DNA from: Flagellimonas abyssi
Lineage (GTDB): Bacteria; Bacteroidota; Bacteroidia; Flavobacteriales; Flavobacteriaceae
Reading direction: 5' to 3'
NCBI RefSeq assembly: GCF_019457905.1
Contig: NZ_JAHZSV010000032.1
Location: 1 to 60,592, forward strand
DNA length: 60,592 nucleotides
Shown: positions 25,506-33,872 of the stretch, in pieces
Position numbering within the stretch: the first letter of the stretch is position 1
Layout: each line of letters opens with the position of its first letter
Program-made: the position numbers and the translations under genes
Notes under the pieces: generated by a model
The model's database searches: none
What the model was told of the DNA's origin: nothing
Seen by the model: the letters and a program-made list of their open reading frames with translations, nothing else

Positions 25506-27677
25506 ATGGATTTTAAGATTTTTCGTCGCATAGCCCAATCACCCGTAGTGGACAGAATCGCCTTGGCATTGGCCATAGTATTGCTTCTTTTTATTACCAC
25601 CGTATTGTTCAAACAGATAAGAGATCTGGAAGTTTCCGCAGAGATGGTATCCCATTCCTTAACGGTGGACAAAGAAATAAATAAGTTGTTCACCCAATAT
25701 GACCTGATGGAGTCTGCCGAGTTCAGATCTGTGATTTTAAAGGATTCAACTTTTGAAGAATCGTACATAGACCATAAGTTGCAAAATGATAGAACCTTCG
25801 ATAGGTTGTATGGACTGGTCAAGGAGATGCCCTACCATCGGAGAAATTTGGATACTGTTTCAAAGTTAAAGGATAGCCTACATACGACCCTGACCGCATT
25901 ACACGGTAAGGTAAAGCCAATGGAGGCAGATTCTACCGCCATGGTGTATGTGGAGAGAGCAGCTTCCATCCTAAAAAAACTTAGGGGATTCAAGAGAAAT
26001 ATGCTGGCGAATAACGAGAACTTTCTTCAGGACAAATTGGTGACCTATAGGAGGCTTACCTTTCTTACGCCGCTAACCACATTGTTCCTTGCCCTGTTTT
26101 CCATTGTTATGTTCACTATAGCATTTTTCAGGTTACGGAGGCACAAAAACAAAATTCAATCCTCTGAGGCTTTGTTGCAGAACATTGTTCAGAGTACCGA
26201 TAACATAATGAACTATTATGAGCCCATTTACGATTCCAATGCAAAGGTGGTCGATTTTAGGGTAGCCTTCGCCAATATATGCAATAGGGATTATTTAAAC
26301 CTAGAGCCGGATGAACTTCTTGGAAAGCCCATAACCGATGTTTTTCCGTTTGTTCTCAAGAACAACGAACTGCAACGGATGATAGATTGTTTTCTTGAAA
26401 ACAAGACCATAGATTTCGAACGTCAGGTTACCGTGGAGGGTCAACAATTTTGGTTCCACACCTTTGTTAGGGCAATGGATGGGGGAATATTGGAAGTTGT
26501 GCGAAACAATACAGAGGAGTACAAGGCCAAGGAAAACCTATTAAGGGCCAACCAAGAACTGGAAGTTCAGAACTTTATTATGTCCGAGGCCAAGAAGGTG
26601 GCAAAAATTGGAAGTTATACATGGTATTTAGATACCGGGGAGGCAGAAATATCCGAAAACTACTACCGAATATTGGGGTGCGAACCAAACGAGTTTAAAC
26701 CATCACTGGAACGATACAGGAGTTTTGTGCATCCGGATGATTTGAAGCAATATGATGAATACGGGGAATGGCATAGAGCAAAGCAAGAACCACGGGACCA
26801 TACATATAGAATTATATCTAAAAGCGGAGAAGTAAAACACATACGTACCAAGGGTCAGTTTATACAAAAGGATGGGAGAACTGTAATGATCGGTGTAGTA
26901 CAGGACGTATCCGACCAGATAGCTGCAGAAAATACATTGCGGATAAAGAATCTTGAACTAGAGCGCAGCAATGTGGAACTGGAATCGTTCAATAGGGTGG
27001 TAAGCCATGATTTACAGGAGCCGCTGCGAAAAATCCAAATGTTTATATCCCGTATTGATGGGGAGGAAAAAAATAAATTGTCCGAGAGGGGAAGAGTATA
27101 TTTTGATAGAATAGACAAAGTAGCGGCCAGGATGCAATCCTTGATTCGTAACCTATTGAACTATTCTCGAATAGATAGTACCCACGATGATTTTGAGGTA
27201 GTCGACCTTAACAGTGTTATGAAAAAGGTCAGCGAAGAAAATGCAGAGCGCATTAAAGGTGAAGATGCAAGTATCGTTTGGGATAATCTACCAATGGTAC
27301 ACGGTGTGGGTTTCCAGCTTGAGCAACTTTTCGGCAATTTGGTGTCCAATTCCTTAAAATATCGAAATCCCAAAGTAGCGCCCAAGATAAAGGTAACATC
27401 GGAAATGGTTGCCAATGATCAAATGCCAGAAGAATTCCTAAAACACGCTAAAAACTACTTCAAGATAAGTTTAACCGACAATGGCATCGGATTTGACAAT
27501 GTAAGTGCCAAAAAAATCTTCGAAGTTTTCCAACGGCTACATTCAAAGACCCAATACTCCGGCACAGGTATCGGGTTGGCCATATGCAAAAAAATTGTGG
27601 AGAACCACCACGGTTTTATCCACGCCTCCGGTGAGAAGAACAGGGGCTCCGTTTTTACCATCTACCTTCCTGTTTAG
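25506..27677 (+). CDS. PAS-domain sensor histidine kinase with CHASE3-like periplasmic region
   Basis: 723 residues. TM1 (residues 18-38, IALALAIVLLLFITTVLF) is followed by a helical periplasmic segment of about 140 residues resembling CHASE3, and TM2 near 185-208 (FLTPLTTLFLALFSIVMF). Then come a PAS domain (230-340), a PAS_3 domain (365-470, with FVHPDDLKQYDEYGEWH), a coiled coil, HisKA with SFNRVVSHDLQEPLRKIQMF, and an ATPase domain (LFGNLVSNSLKYRNP, LTDNGIGFDN, GTGIGLAICKKIVENHHG). The layout is that of phytochrome-like Bacteroidota kinases without a GAF chromophore domain. It probably phosphorylates the CheY protein encoded just upstream. A weak terminator follows. Confidence 0.9.
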   Translation: MDFKIFRRIAQSPVVDRIALALAIVLLLFITTVLFKQIRDLEVSAEMVSHSLTVDKEINKLFTQYDLMESAEFRSVILKDSTFEESYIDHKLQNDRTFDRLYGLVKEMPYHRRNLDTVSKLKDSLHTTLTALHGKVKPMEADSTAMVYVERAASILKKLRGFKRNMLANNENFLQDKLVTYRRLTFLTPLTTLFLALFSIVMFTIAFFRLRRHKNKIQSSEALLQNIVQSTDNIMNYYEPIYDSNAKVVDFRVAFANICNRDYLNLEPDELLGKPITDVFPFVLKNNELQRMIDCFLENKTIDFERQVTVEGQQFWFHTFVRAMDGGILEVVRNNTEEYKAKENLLRANQELEVQNFIMSEAKKVAKIGSYTWYLDTGEAEISENYYRILGCEPNEFKPSLERYRSFVHPDDLKQYDEYGEWHRAKQEPRDHTYRIISKSGEVKHIRTKGQFIQKDGRTVMIGVVQDVSDQIAAENTLRIKNLELERSNVELESFNRVVSHDLQEPLRKIQMFISRIDGEEKNKLSERGRVYFDRIDKVAARMQSLIRNLLNYSRIDSTHDDFEVVDLNSVMKKVSEENAERIKGEDASIVWDNLPMVHGVGFQLEQLFGNLVSNSLKYRNPKVAPKIKVTSEMVANDQMPEEFLKHAKNYFKISLTDNGIGFDNVSAKKIFEVFQRLHSKTQYSGTGIGLAICKKIVENHHGFIHASGEKNRGSVFTIYLPV

Positions 27678-27703
27678 TCCGGAACTTATTCAAAGACTCT
27701 ATC

Positions 27704-27727
27704 AAAAAGCTTGTTTAAGAGCTTTTT
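27704..27727 (+). terminator. weak Rho-independent terminator after the PAS kinase gene
   Basis: Stem AAAAAGCT / AGCTTTTT around an 8-base loop, with the T-rich arm forming the tail. It lies 27 bases after the stop at 27677. The A/U-rich stem makes it modest. Confidence 0.5.
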
Positions 27728-27872
27728 AACACTATTTCCGGGCATATCAAAAAGTTCTATAACAGAATCCAAAAGTTGTATAAAATACTTTGTGGCTTAG
27801 TAGGTGATCTTTACAAAACAAGATTTTTCATTATCAATCAGTAATAGAAAACAACCTAAAACACAATAAGCC

Positions 27873-28895
27873 ATGAAAACGATATCCCTAAAAACAGCAA
27901 AAATCCATCAAGTATTCGAACAATTGCAAGCAGATTTTGCAGGTAACCTAACACATGATGCGGAGGAGCATATTCTCGAAATAGACAATCCATTAGGGCA
28001 AGGCCTTATAAAAGGCATTTCTTTTAAAGGAGGCATATCCTACATGGAGTTTGACATGGAATTCACGGAAGATGTTATGTTGGTGGCAAGTTCCACCCAA
28101 TATACCCCAATTTGTTTTGCCTATTGCTCACAAGGTCAAGTGTCGCACAGCTTTGGACGCAAAGGTAAAAAACATGATTTGGAAAATTTTCAGACAGGTA
28201 TTCTAACAAGCAAAACGTTACAGGACAATGTTCTCTATTTTGAGAAGGACATGCGCCTTAAAATGATACTGGTTATCGTAAGCCCTACCAAAAGAGCGGG
28301 AAACGAGAACCATTTAAACCATGAACTTCAAAAACTGTTCTTCAAGGATAATGTTGTGGACAATTTTGCATACATAGGTTCTTACAACCTAAAAGTAGCG
28401 GAAAAGGTACGTCAAATAAATACCGTATCCGTGACCGGGATTGCTAGAAAGTTGATGATAGAAGGGTTGGTACATTTGATCTTGGCCCTAGAGATTCAGC
28501 AGCATTCCGATGACCTTAAGAATGCGACGGTACAAGAATCCTCGTTGACAAAAAAGGAAAGAGAGATTGTAAGGGAACTGTCCGTCTTTATTAATAACTA
28601 TCCCGAAAAACAGCTATCTGTAGCATATCTCTGTAAAAAAGGAGGTTTATCACCTTCAAAATTGCAAGAAGGCTTTAAAATGATGCACGGGACAACGGTA
28701 ACGGACTATATAAGGGATGTAAGGGTGCGATTGGCAGAGAATCTAATCAAGACCACCGATATGAACATCTCCGAGGTTGTTTACAGCATTGGTTTTATCA
28801 GTAGAAGTTATTTTTCAAAAATCTTTAAAGCAAAATATAACTGTAGTCCCAAAGAGTATAAGGACAAACAGAGAAGCTTTGCCATTTCAGCATAA
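27873..28895 (+). CDS. AraC-family transcription regulator with uncharacterised N-terminal sensor domain (copy B)
   Basis: 340 residues, same layout as the AraC protein encoded at 22512-23543. The N-terminal domain holds ILEIDNPLGQGLIKGISFKG and GGISYMEFDMEFTEDVML, aligned with copy A. The C-terminal AraC domain holds LSVAYLCKKGGLSPSKLQEG, NISEVVYSIGFISRSYFSKI and FKAKYNCSPKEY. The pair are diverged paralogues placed about 4.3 kb apart in opposite orientation around the kinase/CheY set. The effector is unknown. A strong terminator follows. Confidence 0.87.
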   Translation: MKTISLKTAKIHQVFEQLQADFAGNLTHDAEEHILEIDNPLGQGLIKGISFKGGISYMEFDMEFTEDVMLVASSTQYTPICFAYCSQGQVSHSFGRKGKKHDLENFQTGILTSKTLQDNVLYFEKDMRLKMILVIVSPTKRAGNENHLNHELQKLFFKDNVVDNFAYIGSYNLKVAEKVRQINTVSVTGIARKLMIEGLVHLILALEIQQHSDDLKNATVQESSLTKKEREIVRELSVFINNYPEKQLSVAYLCKKGGLSPSKLQEGFKMMHGTTVTDYIRDVRVRLAENLIKTTDMNISEVVYSIGFISRSYFSKIFKAKYNCSPKEYKDKQRSFAISA

Positions 28896-28991
28896 AATAA
28901 TTGCAACATTAGTGTTGTATCTCTATATATTCATAACATAATTATGTTATCCATTTATTAGTATAGTTTCCTTGCGGGACTTATTACCATT

Positions 28992-29020
28992 AAAAAAGCT
29001 CTCTTTAAGAGAGCTTTTTT
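28992..29020 (+). terminator. Rho-independent terminator after AraC copy B (probably bidirectional)
   Basis: Near-perfect palindrome AAAAAAGCTCTCTT / AAGAGAGCTTTTTT with almost no loop (stem GCTCTC/GAGAGC). It has A on one side and T on the other, so it can serve both the AraC gene and the small minus-strand gene at 29046. Confidence 0.8.
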
Positions 29021-29045
29021 CTTAATCTACTAACAGTTATTTTTA

Positions 29046-29186
29046 TTATTCTTTATTCTGCTGTTCTTTAATGGTATTCTCATCAATATCAAATTTGTTC
29101 GTATCGATATTGGTGTTACCAGTAGGGTTTGTTGGATTGTTCTGTTTTACTTTTCGTTTAAATTTTCTTTTATCTGCAATACTCAT
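29046..29186 (-). CDS. 46-residue basic/polar small protein
   Basis: Too short for ordinary ORF calling. The ATG at 29184-29186 opens MSIADKRKFKRKVKQNNPTN, then PTGNTNIDTNKFDID and ENTIKEQQNKE before a double stop. A strongly basic helix (residues 5-15) is followed by an Asn/Thr-rich stretch and a polar acidic tail. The codon use and the sharp basic-to-polar layout look coding, and it ends just before the bidirectional terminator at 28992-29020. No family is recognised. Confidence 0.5.
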   Translation of the reverse strand: MSIADKRKFKRKVKQNNPTNPTGNTNIDTNKFDIDENTIKEQQNKE

Positions 29187-29577
29187 AACTATTTTTTTAA
29201 AGGTTAAAAGTTCATTTTAATGGTGCCGTTTCCCAGTACCGTTCATCATCAATATTAATATAAAGCACATACGACGGACTTTTTGACGTTAATGGTTGAA
29301 AGATTGCCGTATATGGTGAATGTGTGCAGGTAATATATTGAATATGAGTATGTTGAATCTTGAATGGAAATATTGTGATTTATTTGATTACGTCCAACAT
29401 ATTATCTAAAGAGCAAAACCAACAGTTGTATTTCGGTTAGATTTATGAAATCATCCAAATGCAATCATCAAACTAAAGTAGATGATGGTCAGAGCGGGGC
29501 CAGTAGATGAAAATATAGTAAGAGCCCTTCTTGGCCGGATGATATAACTGAATCAATAATACATAAAAACAAAAACG
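29187..29577. other. intergenic region upstream of the general stress protein gene
   Basis: About 390 AT-rich bases between the divergent small gene and the PNPOx-like gene. I see no ORF with protein character, no tRNA and no stable hairpin. Confidence 0.4.
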
Positions 29578-30072
29578 ATGAACAAGAGAAATTATATGAA
29601 AAATGAAGAAGGCCTCAGAAAAGTCAGGACTTTGATTGATGAACAGAAAACTGTGATGATGGCCAGTAATTTAAATACCATACCATTTTCGGTCTGCCCG
29701 ATGACCGTCCAACAAATGGATGAAAAAGGAGACCTTTGGTTCTTTGTTTCCAAGGATAGTGGACTTTTTAAGGATATCGAGGAAGACAATCGGGTTCAGA
29801 TAATCTATAACGATGACAACAAGCAGCAATACTTGTCCATTTTTGGAAACGCAACACACATTATAGCCGAACAGAAAAAAGAGGAACTATGGAACCATCA
29901 TTTGCTCAATTGGTTCGAAGGTAAGGACGACCCCGACCTTACACTCATCTGCGTTAATATGGAAAATGCTTTTTTCTGGGATAACGAGAACAGCAAGTTG
30001 GTACCCTTCTTTGGAGCAGAGGAAGGCAATGTGTCTTCCAGTTCCAGTGAAAAGGGATTTGTGAACTTATAG
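29578..30072 (+). CDS. pyridoxamine 5'-phosphate oxidase-like general stress protein
   Basis: 164 residues of the split-barrel flavin-binding fold: VMMASNLNTIPFSVCPMTVQ, GDLWFFVSKDSGLFKDIEED, VQIIYNDDNKQQYLSIFGNA and VNMENAFFWDNENSKLVPFF. The pattern is that of the general stress protein 26 family (PF16242), which binds FMN or FAD rather than acting in vitamin B6 synthesis. A second ATG at 29596 is possible, but the first fits the family start. The strong terminator at 30121 marks its end. It continues the run of stress-linked genes. Confidence 0.87.
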   Translation: MNKRNYMKNEEGLRKVRTLIDEQKTVMMASNLNTIPFSVCPMTVQQMDEKGDLWFFVSKDSGLFKDIEEDNRVQIIYNDDNKQQYLSIFGNATHIIAEQKKEELWNHHLLNWFEGKDDPDLTLICVNMENAFFWDNENSKLVPFFGAEEGNVSSSSSEKGFVNL

Positions 30073-30120
30073 AACGTATATTCGGATGCCAAAATCAAAC
30101 CATAAATTTGATTCTGGGTA

Positions 30121-30153
30121 AAAAAAAGGTCGGTAGAAGTACCGACCTTTTTT
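30121..30153. terminator. bidirectional Rho-independent terminator between the stress protein and SYLF genes
   Basis: Perfect 8-bp stem GGTCGGTA / TACCGACC (30128-30147) with a 4-base loop, flanked by A on the left and T on the right. It lies between convergent genes. Confidence 0.88.
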
Positions 30154-30172
30154 GCTAGCTATATATTACATC

Positions 30173-30706
30173 CTATTGAAAAGGAACATATTCAAATTTT
30201 TGGCCACCGATAGAGGCATCTGCCATAAGTCCCGCTTTAGGCATGGCAAATACTACAACACCATCGTCATAATCTGCGCTTTTGGAAACTCCGGATTTTA
30301 CGGCAATGGCAGAAAGGTCGCCCGAAAAAGCATAGCTTCCGGTTTTAAACTCGTTTAATGCGTCTTCAGTTTCAAAAAAGATAACTTCGGTCAAAGCCTG
30401 GCCTCCTGCTTGGAGCCCAACATCAATCTTTTTCATGTCGGCCATTCCTACTTTTTTCCCGTTCTCATATACCACTCCGTTTCCCGAAGCACCACCTAAA
30501 ATAAAGCCACCTTCACCAACATTTGGGAAAATTACATACCCTGTGGATGTCTCAAAGAACTTTTTAAGTCCCGCATCTTTTGCAATGAGCTGTTTTTTAG
30601 CCTTTTTGGCATCTTCAATAATTTGTTTGTCCTTACTGTTTTGGGCAAAAGTTCCGAAAGCAACAAAAAAAGTTGCCAATACGGTTATTGTTTTCAAAGT
30701 TTTCAT
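30173..30706 (-). CDS. secreted SYLF (YSC84) lipid-binding domain protein
   Basis: 177 residues. The signal peptide is MKTLKTITVLATFFVAFGTFAQ. The mature part is the SYLF domain: KKFFETSTGYVIFPNVGEGG, FILGGASGNGVVYENG, VGLQAGGQALTEVIFFET, FKTGSYAFSGDLSAIAVKSG and VVVFAMPKAGLMADASIGGQ. SYLF domains bind phosphoinositides in eukaryotes; the bacterial proteins are exported and of unknown role. It is nearly all domain and of typical length. Confidence 0.9.
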   Translation of the reverse strand: MKTLKTITVLATFFVAFGTFAQNSKDKQIIEDAKKAKKQLIAKDAGLKKFFETSTGYVIFPNVGEGGFILGGASGNGVVYENGKKVGMADMKKIDVGLQAGGQALTEVIFFETEDALNEFKTGSYAFSGDLSAIAVKSGVSKSADYDDGVVVFAMPKAGLMADASIGGQKFEYVPFQ

Positions 30707-30947
30707 AATGTGTGTTTTTTATTAATATTTCTTTTAAAATAAAACTGGAAACATCCAGCTCTTATTCCAGTTTCAAGATACTGGAGATTGAAGGGGGATA
30801 TTTGCTTTTTCCAAGAAAAAATTGATTCATTTCTGATTGACTAACAGTAGTTTGTGTGGTTGTTTGAATCAAGACAATTTTCGAACGGATAAGAACCATG
30901 TCCAAGAGAAAGACATATTATTTTTCTATATAATCTTAAAAAAAATA

Positions 30948-31175
30948 ATGATGAAGAAGTATGGTTTATTGTTCGCATTATCTCTTTTGATGGCTCTTGC
31001 CACTTCCTGCCGGGAGAAAAAATTAAATCATCCAAAAGAGGGAGAAGAACTTAAGGAGGTCAAAGAGACCCAAACTGAAAGTATGGATAAGTATAAGGAA
31101 TGGTCCGAATCCAATAAAACAAAAGATAGTGCCGCCATAAAGACTGATTCCACGAATCAAGACTCCATTGATTAA
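30948..31175 (+). CDS. small hydrophilic lipoprotein
   Basis: 75 residues from tandem ATGs at 30948/30951; a TTG-initiated longer frame (30837) lacks support. The lipoprotein signal MMKKYGLLFALSLLMALATSC is followed by REKK rather than an acidic export motif, so it is more likely held in the periplasm-facing leaflet. The rest is a very charged, low-complexity chain (GEELKEVKETQTESMDKYKE, then a Ser/Thr/Asp/Lys tail). No family recognised. It is convergent with the SBF transporter gene. Confidence 0.65.
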   Translation: MMKKYGLLFALSLLMALATSCREKKLNHPKEGEELKEVKETQTESMDKYKEWSESNKTKDSAAIKTDSTNQDSID

Positions 31176-31230
31176 ATGGCAGCTTGTTTGCCAAAAATGG
31201 TCGTTGTTAAGCCTTACCGTTCTATTTGCT

Positions 31231-32229
31231 TTATTGATTAGAGGTGACTATTCCCCCTGTATCATCACGTTTGGAGACTTTACTGGCAACAATACTGATG
31301 ATGAAAATCTGTGTCACGTGAAAAAGCATCAACGGCAATAAAATTATCCCTATCGAAAAAGAAGCGGGAAATAGGATGCTCGAGAAAACGGTTCCATGTA
31401 CCAAGGATTTTTTGGTGCCGCAGAACTGTGCTGTAATGGTGTCCTCTGTTGAAAACTTCAGTAGTTTGGAAACCCGGCCTATGATGAAGTAGACCAAGAA
31501 GAATAGGGCAAGTACCCCTGAGTAGATCAGGACCAGCTGTTCCAATTTCACTGAGTCAAAGATTCCATCTTCAAAAGAGTGCACAAAACTTACATATATG
31601 ATCAATAGAATCACCAACTTATCAAAAAGGGTCAGATAACTATTATATCGTGTAGCAAACCCGCCCAAATATCGATGTAGTAACAATCCAAGAAATACGG
31701 GCAATAGAATCTGTAATATCAAACTGGTATAGACATCCAATAGGCTAAAATCACCTGATTGATGTTCCAAGAAAATGCCCATCCACAATGGCGTTACCAC
31801 AATGCCAATCAATCCTGATATGCTTGCATTGAAAATTGCTGCGGGAATATTCCCCTTTGCAATGGAAACCATCACCACCGAGGAGGATACGGTAGAGGGG
31901 AGGGAAGCCATAAACAAGAATGCAAGCCAGATATGTAAAAAATCACTCGACTTGAACAGTGGATAGAAAACAATTACCAATAATGGGAAAATTAGGAACA
32001 CGAAGGATTGCACCAAAATGTGTAAACGCCAATTTTTTAATCCGTGCCTTATTTTTTCGGGATTGAGTTTTAGTCCATAAAAAAAGAAAATGAGCGATAT
32101 CCCGATTCCTGAAATAGTATCTAAAGGAACCGTACTCTCTCTACTGGCAAGACCTGGGAAAAAGTAGGCCAAAATTATTACTAGGATTATACCTACCACA
32201 AATTTGTCAATTTTGATTGATTTTTTCAT
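31231..32229 (-). CDS. bile acid:sodium symporter family protein (SBF-like, PF13593)
   Basis: 332 residues with about ten membrane helices. The start VVGIILVIILAYFFPGLAS and the GIGISLIFFFYGLKLNPEKI motif, the ASLPSTVSSSVVMVSIAKGN block in the middle, and the FCGTKKSLVHGTVFSSILFP motif in the second half are characteristic of SBF-like (YfeH/RCH1) transporters. The substrate is unknown; related proteins move sodium with organic anions or regulate calcium. It is the third gene of a minus-strand run after an ArsR regulator and an LLM oxidoreductase, with a 98-base gap. Confidence 0.87.
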   Translation of the reverse strand: MKKSIKIDKFVVGIILVIILAYFFPGLASRESTVPLDTISGIGISLIFFFYGLKLNPEKIRHGLKNWRLHILVQSFVFLIFPLLVIVFYPLFKSSDFLHIWLAFLFMASLPSTVSSSVVMVSIAKGNIPAAIFNASISGLIGIVVTPLWMGIFLEHQSGDFSLLDVYTSLILQILLPVFLGLLLHRYLGGFATRYNSYLTLFDKLVILLIIYVSFVHSFEDGIFDSVKLEQLVLIYSGVLALFFLVYFIIGRVSKLLKFSTEDTITAQFCGTKKSLVHGTVFSSILFPASFSIGIILLPLMLFHVTQIFIISIVASKVSKRDDTGGIVTSNQ

Positions 32230-32327
32230 ACGGCCCTTTGGGGAAGTTGGCTATGGATGCTTGATAATCGGGTTTCCATAGGTGATTTTAAAAGTTGGTT
32301 TCAATTCTTGACTACACTTTTGGTAAA

Positions 32328-33368
32328 CTACAAGGAAGATGTTTTGGCAACTCTATTGCTCTTATTGATGTCCTTCATGATTTCGGCGAACAATCCTGCC
32401 GATTTTATACGGTCATCGCTATCATACATCATAGAAGAGACAATAACTTCATCCACTTGGGTTTGCTCAAGGAAATCTTCCACCTGTTTTTTTACGGTTT
32501 CTTTGCTCCCAACAAAACTGTAGCGGGTCATTTGCATAATGGCCGGGTGTTGTCTTACTTCCTTTAGACTGGTGCTCATCTCCGTAGGAGGTTCTATAAA
32601 CTGTGTTTGCGTTCCGGATAATATATTGATGACCATCCTTAGCGCAGAAGTATATAAACGTTCGGCCTGCTCATCCGTTTCCGCAACCACTGCATTGATG
32701 CCTGCAATTACATAAGGTTTTTGTAAAGCTTCAGATGGTTGAAACTGGTCTCTATAAATTTCCAAGGCATTGAAGAGCTGTGCCGTTGCAAAATGACTAG
32801 CAAAGGCATAGGGCAAACCTTTCTGGGCGGCCAATCTGGCACTACTGGTGCTTGAGCCCAAAATATAAATGGGTACATTCAATCCTTCGGCCAATGGCAC
32901 CCTGATTTTTGATGTATGGTTATCACTTGAAAAATAGTGTTGAATCTGTTCAATATCCTTGGGAAAGGAATGAGTGGCTTCTATAAAACCAGGATTTATG
33001 GCATGTGCAGTAGGTTGGTCGGTGCCGGGAGCCCTGCCAAGACCAAGGTCAATACGATTTGGGTACAAGTTGGCCAATGTCCCAAAGCGTTCAGCAACAA
33101 CAAAAGGGGAGTGGTTGGGCAGCATTATGCCTCCAGAGCCCAAGCGCAGACTGGTGGTGGCCTCCGCCACATGGCCAATCAAAATCTCGGGTGCGCTACT
33201 GGTAATCGCGGGCATATTGTGGTGCTCTGCAAACCACATTCTTTCATAGCCCAACTCTTCCGCTTTTTGGGCCAATGCAACGGTATTTTTATAGACTTGG
33301 TTGATGGTGCTTCCTTTTGGGAGAACAGCCAATTCTAAAATAGAATACGCAATTTTTTTTGAATCCAT
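32328..33368 (-). CDS. LLM-class flavin-dependent oxidoreductase (luciferase-like monooxygenase)
   Basis: 346 residues. Motifs of the group-1 LLM family are AYSILELAVLPKGST, ERMWFAEHHNMPAITSSAPE, LRLGSGGIMLPNHSPFVVAE, DLGLGRAPGTDQPT and PIYILGSSTSSARLAAQKGL. These are FMN-dependent TIM-barrel enzymes with unknown substrate in most cases (YhbW/YvbT-like). It lies 38 bases downstream of the ArsR gene and is probably its regulatory target. The ATG at 33368 fits the family start. Confidence 0.9.
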   Translation of the reverse strand: MDSKKIAYSILELAVLPKGSTINQVYKNTVALAQKAEELGYERMWFAEHHNMPAITSSAPEILIGHVAEATTSLRLGSGGIMLPNHSPFVVAERFGTLANLYPNRIDLGLGRAPGTDQPTAHAINPGFIEATHSFPKDIEQIQHYFSSDNHTSKIRVPLAEGLNVPIYILGSSTSSARLAAQKGLPYAFASHFATAQLFNALEIYRDQFQPSEALQKPYVIAGINAVVAETDEQAERLYTSALRMVINILSGTQTQFIEPPTEMSTSLKEVRQHPAIMQMTRYSFVGSKETVKKQVEDFLEQTQVDEVIVSSMMYDSDDRIKSAGLFAEIMKDINKSNRVAKTSSL

Positions 33369-33406
33369 ATATTTATATGTATCGATATATTGTTGAAATA
33401 AAAAAA

Positions 33407-33676
33407 TTATAGCTTTTTGAGTGATGACAAATAACTGTCCATAACCTCATGGTTTAGGGTATAAAAGTAGAACCTACCTTCTTTTTGGGGCTCTATTAAG
33501 TCGGCGTCCACTAATTTTTTGATATGATGGCTAACCGATGGTTGTGAAAGGTTCAAGGACGCTGTAATGGTACTACATTCAAGTTTGCCATCGCAGGACT
33601 GTATGGCTTGGACAATCTTTAGGCGATTAACATCACTGAGCGCTTTCGAAATCCGTTCTATTTGTTTTAAGTTCAA
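33407..33676 (-). CDS. ArsR-family winged-helix regulator
   Basis: 89 residues if started at the TTG at 33674-33676 (LNLKQIERISKALSDVNRLK), where homology begins; the open frame extends to 33730 without a better start, so the start is uncertain. The helix-turn-helix segment TITASLNLSQPSVSHHIKKL and the wing LIEPQKEGRFYFYTLN are standard ArsR features. Two Cys (QSCDGKLECS) precede the recognition helix, and could sense metal or oxidation, although the classic ELCVCDL motif is absent. It heads an operon with the LLM oxidoreductase and SBF transporter. Confidence 0.82.
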   Translation of the reverse strand: MNLKQIERISKALSDVNRLKIVQAIQSCDGKLECSTITASLNLSQPSVSHHIKKLVDADLIEPQKEGRFYFYTLNHEVMDSYLSSLKKL

Positions 33677-33768
33677 AATGCTATAATATATTGAAACATG
33701 CAAATGTATCAATAAGTTAGAGAACAACAAAGGCTGGTTAAGGTTTTAGTATAACCATAACTTTTGGT

Positions 33769-33840
33769 GGAGACAATAAGCTACCCCAAACAATGATAAA
33801 ACAATCTGAGATACCAATGAAAAATTAACTTATTGTCTCC
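33769..33840. repeat. 12-bp perfect inverted repeat separated by 48 bases
   Basis: GGAGACAATAAG at 33769-33780 and its exact reverse complement at 33829-33840. It lies between the ArsR operon and the end of the Gfo/Idh/MocA gene. The long loop makes a simple terminator less likely. It could be a looped regulator site or the trace of a small mobile repeat. Confidence 0.6.
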
Positions 33841-33872
33841 TTCTTCTTTCCAAAAGATGATGGGAAATTATT

